From CADCVW01 sp035644935 (GTDB lineage: Bacteria > Pseudomonadota > Alphaproteobacteria > Sphingomonadales > Sphingomonadaceae), in the NCBI GenBank assembly GCA_035644935.1, contig DASQNO010000016.1, forward strand, positions 1-7,279: DNA of 7,279 nucleotides. Direction: 5' to 3'. Each line of letters begins with the position of its first letter. Positions within the stretch are counted from its first letter, which is position 1. The position numbers and the translations under genes were made by a program. Below the pieces are notes generated by a model, which was given only the letters and a program-made list of their open reading frames with translations, ran no database searches and was not told where the DNA came from. Below, one piece after another: positions 1 through 5,293 of this stretch.

Positions 1-265
1 CTTCGGCGTTCGCGTCGGCGGGCGGGGTCCCGGGTTCATGCCTTATCTCGATGCCAAGGTGCTGCACGAGTTCAAGGGCGGAAACGACGCGTCGTTCACG
101 AGTGGGGGCTTCACGCAGACGTTCGCCGATCGCAACAAAGGAACTTGGTTCCGCGGCGAGGTCGGGCTTGCCGGCTCGGCCGACCGCTTCGGCGGCTTCC
201 TGTCGGCGTTTGGGGAGGTCGGCGACGTTCGCGGTTACGGCCTGCGCGCGGGCTTCCGCTGGTAG
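1..265 (+). CDS. C-terminal end of an outer-membrane beta-barrel (autotransporter-type) protein, 5' end outside window
   Basis: Only the last 87 residues or so are visible. The frame is open from base 2 to the TAG at 263-265, so the gene starts upstream of the window. The visible part alternates polar and hydrophobic/aromatic residues in strand-like stretches (PYLDAKVLHEFKG, GTWFRGEVGLAG, GGFLSAFGEVG, GYGLRAGFRW), each separated by short glycine- or asparagine-rich turns. It ends in an aromatic residue (W) preceded by a beta strand, the C-terminal signature recognised by the BAM outer-membrane insertion machinery. This pattern is typical of the autotransporter beta-domain, whose last strands carry a YLDAKV..EF segment and a GYGLRAGFR-type terminus. 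The passenger region and its function lie off the window. Internal ATG 38 is not a gene start; it is the methionine of the PYLDAK strand. An ordinary porin or other barrel family is possible but less likely. Confidence 0.75.
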   Translation, partial: FGVRVGGRGPGFMPYLDAKVLHEFKGGNDASFTSGGFTQTFADRNKGTWFRGEVGLAGSADRFGGFLSAFGEVGDVRGYGLRAGFRW

Positions 266-578
266 TTCGCGGGACCCCGTCGCTTGGGTGAGCACGGCCG
301 CAAGTGGAGGGCGACAGAGCAGCCCGAGGATTTATGGTTCGCACTCCGGTCTAGGAATAGGAGGTCCGCTTTGAGAGCGCGCCTCCTCGCATTTGAAGGC
401 TTCGAGAGTCACCAGCGTGCGCATCCTTAACCGTTCGCCCAATGACTTTTCATTCGCTCGCTGCCACTCCTTGCTGGACGGGAGATATGAACAAAAGTCC
501 GGTTGTGGATTGCGGCGGGAACACGCTGCGCGACCGATTGTGGGTCGAGCAAGCCGGTGCGATTGAGAATGTCTCTTC
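266..578. other. Non-coding spacer after the barrel gene; no convincing gene
   Basis: These 313 bases contain no open frame with believable protein composition. The frames that cross it are rich in Arg, Gly, Pro and Ser and overlap each other on both strands. A + strand frame from ATG 487 runs to 720 with GGAG only two bases before the ATG; its product resembles nothing I know and its 3' half lies opposite the small - strand gene. The only structure I can support is the hairpin at 359-387, described separately. No tRNA, IS end or CRISPR repeat is seen. Confidence 0.6.
359..387 (+). terminator. Hairpin, possible terminator of the barrel gene
   Basis: AGGAGG (359-364) pairs with CCTCCT (382-387). 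After a 2x2 internal loop, CGC (367-369) pairs with GCG (377-379) around a 7-base loop. It lies about 94 bases after the barrel stop codon. No T-run follows (only CGCATTT), so intrinsic termination would be weak and the call is tentative. Confidence 0.3.
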
Positions 579-941
579 TCAACGGGTAGTACGTGGGCGC
601 CCTTTGGGAGAAGGGCTCCGGACCGGCCCGCGTAGTCCATTCGGAGGTGGGCCCTTCGAAGGACGGGGTTCTCGCCGAGCGGAAGCGTTCATAAGACTGT
701 TCGCCTCCGCAACCACGTAGCCCTCCTTCCGTAGCCTGACGAACGCATCGCGGACGCTGGAAGCGACCGTTGATCGGACTGCCTCCGGCAGGTCTGCAAA
801 AGCCGTATTCGCGTGAATGGCGTTCACATCGCGCAGCAGCGCGTTTGGCAGACCCTTCGACGCGTCTTTCAGAGCAACGATCGCGTCGACGATTGCTGCG
901 TTGTTGATGTCTTGCATGGTATCGCTGGCGGATCTGCTCAT
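579..941 (-). CDS. Small hypothetical protein with basic Pro-rich tail, function unknown
   Basis: From ATG 941 the frame gives 120 residues. Residues 10-80 look like a real soluble helical protein: a helix around DINNAAIVDAIVALKDAS (11-28), then GLPNALLRDVNAIHANT (30-46), then DLPEAVRSTVASSVRDAFVRL (50-70) and EGYVVAEA (73-80). Codons in this part mostly end in G or C, as in the neighbouring genes. From about residue 85 the composition changes to Arg/Pro/Gly/Ser, which looks like readthrough into spacer, perhaps after a frameshift or loss of the original stop. No good Shine-Dalgarno precedes ATG 941, the in-frame ATG 917 (start MQDINN) or the more upstream ATG 1055, whose extra 38 residues look non-coding. 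The start is therefore uncertain. I do not recognise a family. It stands alone, with flanking genes on the other strand. Confidence 0.5.
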   Translation of the reverse strand: MSRSASDTMQDINNAAIVDAIVALKDASKGLPNALLRDVNAIHANTAFADLPEAVRSTVASSVRDAFVRLRKEGYVVAEANSLMNASARREPRPSKGPPPNGLRGPVRSPSPKGRPRTTR

Positions 942-1232
942 GGTCAGTTTGAACGCGGTTCGGCCGCAAAAGGAAAATGGGCTTCTCTGTGGAAGTGGGC
1001 GCGGAGCCTTTCTGGACGAGCGTCCACTTGTTAGATGCGTCCCGACCGGGATCATGACCGCAAGTGGGTCGTCCGGAACACCGCCGCAAAGAGCTCGAGC
1101 CGCTTGGTTCCTGATACTTGGTCAGCGGCTCGCGTTCCAATCTCAGCTTCAAGAGCCGAAGGGTACTCGCGCCAATTGAGGAACTAGCGGCCGAATATGC
1201 GCGCTCCGGGCGCAGCCACCTAAGGAACGACG
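942..1232. other. Spacer between two divergent small genes; nothing recognised
   Basis: About 290 bases that would contain the upstream signals of the - strand gene (941) and the + strand gene (1233). I could not find a convincing -35/-10 pair for either. The only clear signal is the AAGGA ribosome-binding site at 1222-1226 for the + strand gene. An inverted pair CCACTTG (1024-1030) and CAAGTGG (1061-1067) is present, but short repeats like this are expected by chance. Confidence 0.5.
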
Positions 1233-1658
1233 ATGGATGAATTTGCCCGCTTGATGAGTATAGAGGGTGTGCGTCCTCTCGATGAACCGAAAGAGAAATC
1301 CCGCCGTCCGGCTAAACAGCCGAGCCCGGTTTCCAACCAAGAAACTGTGGCACCGCCGGAACTGGGCCCCGGTGGCCACGCGTGGGTTACCGGTCCTCGC
1401 GCGCGCACTGCGCTCGAGACGGCGCTTGAGCGCCTTGCCACCGAGATCCGCAGTGGACGGCGTGGCTGGGCCACCGGCATTCGTCAGGATGGTATGACGG
1501 TCACGTTACCTGCTTCGTCAGGAGCGGCAGCGCTGCTTGGCACCGCAGATCGACAGTCGCTGCGCCTGATGATTGTCGGCGGCGACGGCTGGACGTTCGT
1601 CATGCATCCGCTGATGGGGGTCGCCACGCTCGATCAGGATCCTGCTAGATCCGAATGA
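1233..1658 (+). CDS. Hypothetical protein, 141 residues, function unknown
   Basis: ATG 1233 is supported by AAGGA at 1222-1226 with 6 bases between, a good Shine-Dalgarno. The first 50 or so residues are charged and Pro-rich (EPKEKSRRPAKQPSP and on) and are probably disordered. A short helix follows (residues about 56-71, RARTALETALERLATE), then beta-rich sequence with GWATGIRQDGMTVTLPAS and SLRLMIVGGDGWTFVMHP, suggesting a small alpha/beta or beta-sandwich fold from about residue 50 to 135. No signal peptide, membrane segment, metal motif or known catalytic signature is visible, and I do not recognise the family. The gene converges on the MFS transporter, whose stop is at 1714; 55 bases separate the two stops. 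There is no evidence that it belongs to the catabolic cluster. Clean codon use and a good ribosome-binding site make it likely real. Confidence 0.68.
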   Translation: MDEFARLMSIEGVRPLDEPKEKSRRPAKQPSPVSNQETVAPPELGPGGHAWVTGPRARTALETALERLATEIRSGRRGWATGIRQDGMTVTLPASSGAAALLGTADRQSLRLMIVGGDGWTFVMHPLMGVATLDQDPARSE

Positions 1659-1663
1659 ACGAG

Positions 1664-1700
1664 CGTCCAAAACCGGGGAGCGGGTGGGACGGTTTGAACG
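1664..1700. terminator. Imperfect hairpin between convergent genes, possible bidirectional terminator
   Basis: CGTCCAAAACCG (1664-1675) pairs with CGGTTTGAACG (1690-1700), with one mismatch and one bulged A, around a 14-base G-rich loop. It sits in the 55-base gap between the stop of the 141-residue gene and the stop of the MFS gene. It is placed where a shared terminator would be expected, but no clear T-run follows on either strand, so confidence is low. Confidence 0.3.
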
Positions 1701-1713
1701 TCCGCTTGTGGGT

Positions 1714-3015
1714 CTATTTAGCCCCTAAAGTTGAACTGGGATTCGCGCCGGGATGGAGCTTGGATGCGGAGTGGAACAGAGGCACCGCAAGGAGGCTTAC
1801 ACAGCCGGTCGCTAGCAATGCCCAGGTGAGTGGCTGCTCGGCACCGGAGCTCGTCAGCATGTCCGCCAGCCCTCCTGCCGTTAGGCTTCCGATGGCGATT
1901 CCGACGCCATTTATGGCCAGTATCGATATGGCGATCACGGTTCCTTTCAGCCGCGCCGGCGCGAGCAGCGCGATTTCGCTGAGAACCGGGCCGAACGGCA
2001 GGAGAACCGTCGCGCTGACCACGAACGCCGAAAGGTAGAAAAGGGGACTGTCGCCGGGCAGCAGGCGATAGCCGAGCAGCGCAGGAGCCGTCGCCAGAAT
2101 GGCTACGGCGAGGAATAGTTGACGGCCGCCAGCCCGCCGGCGGTTAAACACGTCGCTGAGCCATCCACCCAGGAAGGCACCCGTCACGCCGCCGATCAAA
2201 AAGATAAGCCCGAGAACCTGCTGCGCTTTTGCGACGCCATATCCGCGTTCGCCGACCATCCAAGCCTGATCCAGCACCAGCGCGCCGTTGGCGAACACCA
2301 GTAGCACCGCGCCGGCGAGCGTCATCCACAAGGCCTGCGTCGCCACGATCGCCGAGCCGGCGGCGCGGATCGTCGGAAGCATGTCGAGGCTGAGATCCCC
2401 CGAGAGCGCCCGCCCGCGCCTTGGCGGATCGCGTAGCAGGAGGACCGCCGCCGAGGCCAGGATCCCGATCGCGCCCATGAGGATGAACGTCCCGCGCCAT
2501 CCCAGCGAAGCGCCGATGGTGCCCGCGATGAGCAGCGCACCGCCGGCGCCGATAGGGATGCCGAGGTAGTAGATACCTGTGATCCTGCCTTGCACCGCGG
2601 GCGGGTAGGAGTCGCTCAACATGCTGAGGCCCGCGGGCGCCAGGCTGGACTCGCCCGCGGCCACCAATGCACGGGCGGCTGCTAGGTCCCAGAAGCCCCG
2701 GGTGAGCCCCGACAGGGCAGTCATGGCGCTCCAGAAGCACAAGCCGGCGGCGAGCAGCTTCTGCCTCGCCATCCGGTCCGCTAGAACGCCCATGATCAGG
2801 CCGGCGACGACATTGGCCGCCGAGAAGATGATGCCGGCGAGCAGCGTAAATTGCGTGTAGCTGAGGTCCAAATCCCGCCGCACGTCGACTACAAAGGCCT
2901 GAAGCAGTTGCCGGTCGACGAAGTTGAGCACGTTGAGGCCGAGCAACGCCACGAGAAGAACGCGCGACCCTCGCACTGCATCAGAGGCGGCGCCGAGGTG
3001 GTCGGCCCGGGTCAT
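1714..3015 (-). CDS. MFS transporter, Spinster (Spns)-like
   Basis: A 433-residue inner-membrane porter of the major facilitator superfamily, the usual size for 12 membrane helices. Helix 1 (about 18-33) ends in NFVDRQ, the xxDR signature of Spinster-type members. After helix 2 comes GVLADRMARQK (76-86), the MFS motif A loop G-x-L-A-D-R-x-x-R. VAAGESSLAPAG (118-129) in helix 4 matches the G-x-GE-(A/S)-x-x-PA motif of this branch. Gly-rich helices follow, with a central cytosolic stretch around residues 185-205 (DPPRRGRALSGD) between the two halves, and a second ADR/SDV-type loop in the C-terminal half (GGWLSDVFNRRR). In proteobacteria such porters often sit in catabolic clusters and take up organic acids or aromatic compounds; the substrate here is unknown. 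ATG 3015 overlaps the TGA of the upstream lipoprotein gene (ATGA) and has no strong Shine-Dalgarno of its own, which points to translational coupling. The open frame continues upstream opposite DUF1254 codons, but that part lacks protein-like composition. Confidence 0.92.
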   Translation of the reverse strand: MTRADHLGAASDAVRGSRVLLVALLGLNVLNFVDRQLLQAFVVDVRRDLDLSYTQFTLLAGIIFSAANVVAGLIMGVLADRMARQKLLAAGLCFWSAMTALSGLTRGFWDLAAARALVAAGESSLAPAGLSMLSDSYPPAVQGRITGIYYLGIPIGAGGALLIAGTIGASLGWRGTFILMGAIGILASAAVLLLRDPPRRGRALSGDLSLDMLPTIRAAGSAIVATQALWMTLAGAVLLVFANGALVLDQAWMVGERGYGVAKAQQVLGLIFLIGGVTGAFLGGWLSDVFNRRRAGGRQLFLAVAILATAPALLGYRLLPGDSPLFYLSAFVVSATVLLPFGPVLSEIALLAPARLKGTVIAISILAINGVGIAIGSLTAGGLADMLTSSGAEQPLTWALLATGCVSLLAVPLFHSASKLHPGANPSSTLGAK

Positions 3016-4361
3016 TGCGCTTGCACCGACTGCACGCCGGGCAGCCTGAACCGGCCCTCGCGTAACGCCGGGCCAGGAAGATAGGCGCGGAAGCTGAGAC
3101 GGAACGGGCCGCGCGGAGCCGGTAGCCAGTTTGTAGCGGCCTCGCCCACGGGGCGAACGTGCTGAATCAGAATGTTGATGGTGCCGTCCGGATTGCGCCG
3201 CAGCCCGGGCGTGCGATTGCCGATCGCGTAGCGGCGGATCGGGTTGGCTACGAAGAACAGTCGGTCGTCGGTCTCCTCGTACATGGTCAGCGACCAGAAT
3301 CCCTTCACCGGAATATCGGAGGGCAGGCGGATCCGGTAGCTGTTGCGGGCACCATCGAGGCTGGCGCCGTCGGCGGTCGTGCGCGTGAACATGTACATGG
3401 CTTCGTCGGGCTCGAGCGCGGCCAGGCCTTCGAGCGCAATAGCCGCGCGGTAGGCGTCGTTCTGCCCAAAATTGCCAAGCCCCGGAAGCGGATAGCTCCA
3501 TCCATCGTGCCGGGTCACGTGGGTGTCGAGCCCGCCGCGAAGGCCATTGTTGAGGCTGTCCCAATTGGTGGTCCACATCGCCTGCACCGAAGGGCTGAGC
3601 TGCGCCCAGGCGTTGGCAGCGCCGGGGCGGATGCCGACGGCGCGTAGCCGCGCGATACGATCGGCGTGCACCGGCGATACAGGCGAGCGCGCCAGCGCCT
3701 CGTTGACCACGTCAAGGAACTGAGCCGGGTTCGGGCGGAGCGGCGGCCGGGCAACGAACGCCGTTCCCTCGCCCGGCGCGGGAGGGTCGATCCTGATGCG
3801 GTCCTGAATTGCCGTGGCGGCGGGCAAATCGGCCGGACCGTCCACCAGAAGGCGCGAAATAGCCCAGACGTCGTTCGTTGGCGCTCGCGCCATCCGCGCT
3901 CCGGAAGGAGCATTGCCCCGCCAGTCCGGGCCGACCACGAACAGCTTCTCCGCTCGCCCGCCGGACGTGCGGGTACCGGAGTAGGCGAAATGATCGGTAA
4001 ACATGTCCATGAGAGCGATGCTCAGATAGCGCTCACCCGTCTCCGGCACGAAGATGGTAACCGGCCCTCCGCTGAGATCGAGCCAAGCGGCGGAGTAGAG
4101 CGTGTCGTTATTGGGGGTGGTGACGACCCGGTCGTTGTGATCGCTCAACGTCTTGCGGTGCGCGAAGCGATTGATGGCCGGCACGCCGCGTGCGGTGAGG
4201 CGTTCAACGAATTCGTGCCGCACCCGCGCCATTTCGTAGACGGGAAAGCCAAGGTGGAAGGCGTCCCGAACCAGCGTCTTGTCCACGCGAGGAGCCGGCG
4301 TGAGGGTCGCACAGGCCGCCGCCACAAACGCCATCAGCAGGACCAGAAAGCCTCGTGCCAC
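3012..4361 (-). CDS. DUF1254/DUF1214 domain lipoprotein
   Basis: A 449-residue protein with an N-terminal lipoprotein signal: basic MAR, hydrophobic LVLLMAFV, lipobox A-A-A-C with Cys17 as the predicted acylated residue, so it should be anchored on the periplasmic side of a membrane. The DUF1254 part (about 35-190) carries the family hallmark TPNNDTLYSAAWLDL (82-96) and RYLSIALMDMFTDHFAY (111-127). The C-terminal third is DUF1214: KGFWSLTMYEETDDRLFF, then NPIRRYAIGNR, NPDGTINILIQ and NWLPAP.GPFRLSFRAYLP. Both domains are complete and in the usual order. The biochemical role of the family is not established; members recur beside catabolic and transport genes. The start is GTG 4361, supported by GGAG at 4372-4369 seven bases upstream; later starts would cut into the signal peptide. 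It is the first gene of a two-gene unit with the MFS porter and is divergent from the GntR regulator, the likely controller. Confidence 0.92.
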   Translation of the reverse strand: MARGFLVLLMAFVAAACATLTPAPRVDKTLVRDAFHLGFPVYEMARVRHEFVERLTARGVPAINRFAHRKTLSDHNDRVVTTPNNDTLYSAAWLDLSGGPVTIFVPETGERYLSIALMDMFTDHFAYSGTRTSGGRAEKLFVVGPDWRGNAPSGARMARAPTNDVWAISRLLVDGPADLPAATAIQDRIRIDPPAPGEGTAFVARPPLRPNPAQFLDVVNEALARSPVSPVHADRIARLRAVGIRPGAANAWAQLSPSVQAMWTTNWDSLNNGLRGGLDTHVTRHDGWSYPLPGLGNFGQNDAYRAAIALEGLAALEPDEAMYMFTRTTADGASLDGARNSYRIRLPSDIPVKGFWSLTMYEETDDRLFFVANPIRRYAIGNRTPGLRRNPDGTINILIQHVRPVGEAATNWLPAPRGPFRLSFRAYLPGPALREGRFRLPGVQSVQAQ

Positions 4362-4368
4362 GTGCGGT

Positions 4369-4372
4369 CTCC
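4369..4372 (-). promoter_or_regulatory. Ribosome-binding site fixing the GTG start of the DUF1254 lipoprotein
   Basis: On the - strand the sequence reads ACGGAG, seven bases, then GTG at 4361. This spacing supports the GTG as the true start; no ATG occurs just upstream in frame. Confidence 0.65.
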
Positions 4373-4393
4373 GTCAGGGTGTCAGGTTGGTTG

Positions 4394-4421
4394 ATCCTAC
4401 CCACTGAAAGCGGGATTGCAA
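4394..4421 (-). promoter_or_regulatory. Candidate promoter for the lipoprotein/MFS unit
   Basis: On the - strand TTGCAA (4421-4416) and TAGGAT (4399-4394) are separated by 16 bases, each matching four of six positions of the sigma-70-type hexamers TTGACA/TATAAT. A start near 4387 would leave a leader of about 26 bases before the GTG. The putative GntR operator lies directly upstream of the -35. The match is modest and could be chance. Confidence 0.25.
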
Positions 4422-4422
4422 T

Positions 4423-4434
4423 ATTGTCGACAAT
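4423..4434. promoter_or_regulatory. Putative GntR (FadR/FCD-type) operator palindrome
   Basis: ATTGTCGACAAT is a perfect 12-base palindrome in an AT-rich patch of the 133-base gap between the divergent lipoprotein (GTG 4361) and GntR regulator (ATG 4501) genes. FadR-subfamily regulators commonly bind palindromes with TTGT and ACAA or TGGT and ACCA half-sites around a short centre, so the site fits the regulator encoded next to it. It is about 61 bases from the lipoprotein start and 66 bases from the regulator start, a position that could serve both directions. Binding is inferred. Confidence 0.6.
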
Positions 4435-4490
4435 TCATCGTATGCGCGGCTGGCGTCAGTTGGCGAGATTGTCTAGCAGTTCGTCTGCTC

Positions 4491-4495
4491 GGAGG
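4491..4495 (+). promoter_or_regulatory. Ribosome-binding site that decides the GntR start
   Basis: GGAGG at 4491-4495 is followed by GTG GTG ATG in frame. GTG 4495 overlaps the site itself and GTG 4498 is only two bases away, while ATG 4501 is five bases away. ATG 4501 is therefore preferred. Confidence 0.7.
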
Positions 4496-4500
4496 TGGTG

Positions 4501-5271
4501 ATGGTGCGAGGTCTCGAACGGGGAGGGGCAGTTGCGGGTTCAGCGCGTGTGCCGCCGCTGGTTGCCCAGATCGCCGACGAGGTAAGCGACGACATAATCA
4601 GCGGGCGGTTCAAACCTGGAGAGCGTATTCGCGAGCAGGATTTGGCGGATCGCTTCGGCACCAGCCGCGCGCCGGTTCGGGAAGCAATCCGGCTGCTCGA
4701 GATCGAGGGGCTGATCGAAACCGAGCATTGGCGCGGCGCGCGCGTCGTCAACCTCAGCGTCTCACAGGTCGAGGATCTGTTCGAGATGATCTCCGCCATC
4801 TTCGGTCTCGTTGCGCGGCTGGCTGCCAGGCATGGGTCACGCGCCGATTTCGAACGCTTTTCCGCGGCGGTGGCGGAAATGCAGGTGCGCCATGACGAGG
4901 GCAGCCCCGGTCGCGAACGCGTGCGCGCCTCGTTCGAAGCGGCGCGTGTCCTACGCGAAGCGTGCGCCAGCCCGCTTGCGGGAGAGATGCTACTGAAATT
5001 GTCCCGCCTGGCGTTTATTCATCACCGGTTGGTGCAGGCTGCCGACGATGCGTGGCAGTTGGAAGCGCTGGAGCATTGGCGCCGACTCGCGGGCGCGGTC
5101 CAGGGAAGGTCCGACGATGAATCCGAAGTCTTGGCGCGCCGCATCATAAAGCAGACGGAGATTTTCACCGTTACCCAATTGCGCGACGCCGAACGCACCG
5201 CATCTGCCCAGCCTTCCAAGCCCAAACCACGAACCAGACCCCAGCGAACCGCCGCCGCGTTGGCCGGCTGA
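4501..5271 (+). CDS. GntR-family regulator, FadR subfamily (FCD domain, atypical ligand site)
   Basis: A 256-residue transcription regulator. Residues 18-86 form the winged helix-turn-helix: PPLVAQIADEVSDDIISGRF, KPGERIREQDLADRFGTS, and the recognition helix TSRAPVREAIRLLE (54-67), then EGLIE and a wing around RGARVVNLS. Residues about 89-225 are an all-helical FCD-like effector domain (LFEMISAIFGLVARLAARHG; ALEHWRRLAGAVQGRSDDESEVLARR). By pattern with other FCD proteins, the metal ligands Asp-x3-His and the last His appear replaced (R142, E146 and about R214), with only H192 kept, so effector sensing may not need a metal. The last 27 residues (QPSKPKPRTRPQRTAAALAG and just before) form an unusual basic Pro-rich tail. 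It probably represses or activates its own operon with the aldehyde dehydrogenase, 22 bases downstream, and the divergent lipoprotein/MFS unit, through the palindrome at 4423-4434. The effector is unknown, likely a pathway acid or CoA ester. Confidence 0.92.
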   Translation: MVRGLERGGAVAGSARVPPLVAQIADEVSDDIISGRFKPGERIREQDLADRFGTSRAPVREAIRLLEIEGLIETEHWRGARVVNLSVSQVEDLFEMISAIFGLVARLAARHGSRADFERFSAAVAEMQVRHDEGSPGRERVRASFEAARVLREACASPLAGEMLLKLSRLAFIHHRLVQAADDAWQLEALEHWRRLAGAVQGRSDDESEVLARRIIKQTEIFTVTQLRDAERTASAQPSKPKPRTRPQRTAAALAG

Positions 5272-5293
5272 CGCCTCGTTCAAGGAGACTGAG

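Noticed and set aside
487..720. + strand frame from ATG 487 (78 residues)
   Set aside because: GGAG is only two bases from the ATG. The second half is low-complexity Gly/Arg/Pro opposite the small - strand gene, and no family is recognised.
298..1067. Direct repeat CCGCAAGTGG (298-307 and 1058-1067), with inverted CCACTTG (1024-1030) and similar GTCCGCTT pieces near 364 and 1701
   Set aside because: They faintly recall scattered intergenic repeats of alphaproteobacteria, but about 25 shared 10-mers are expected by chance in a window of this size and the flanks do not align. An alignment against intergenic repeats of a close genome would settle it.
427..1152. 241-residue - strand open frame overlapping the small gene
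   Set aside because: Its composition is dominated by Arg, Ser and Pro without helices or strands. The frame of 941-579 on the same strand has the protein-like composition and codon use.
1655..2038. 127-residue + strand frame overlapping the stop of the 141-residue gene by ATGA
   Set aside because: Most of it is antisense to the C-terminal end of the MFS gene, and it has no protein-like pattern. The ATGA overlap is coincidental.
3016..3576. Upstream extension of the MFS frame to 3576 (a 620-residue open frame)
   Set aside because: The extension lies opposite to the reading frame of the DUF1254 gene on the same strand, is rich in Arg, His, Pro and Gln, and has no membrane or known domain. ATG 3015 with the ATGA overlap fits the MFS family length.
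3666..4394. 242-residue + strand open frame opposite the DUF1254 gene
   Set aside because: Arg-, Gly- and His-rich antisense shadow; the DUF1254/DUF1214 motifs on the other strand are unmistakable.
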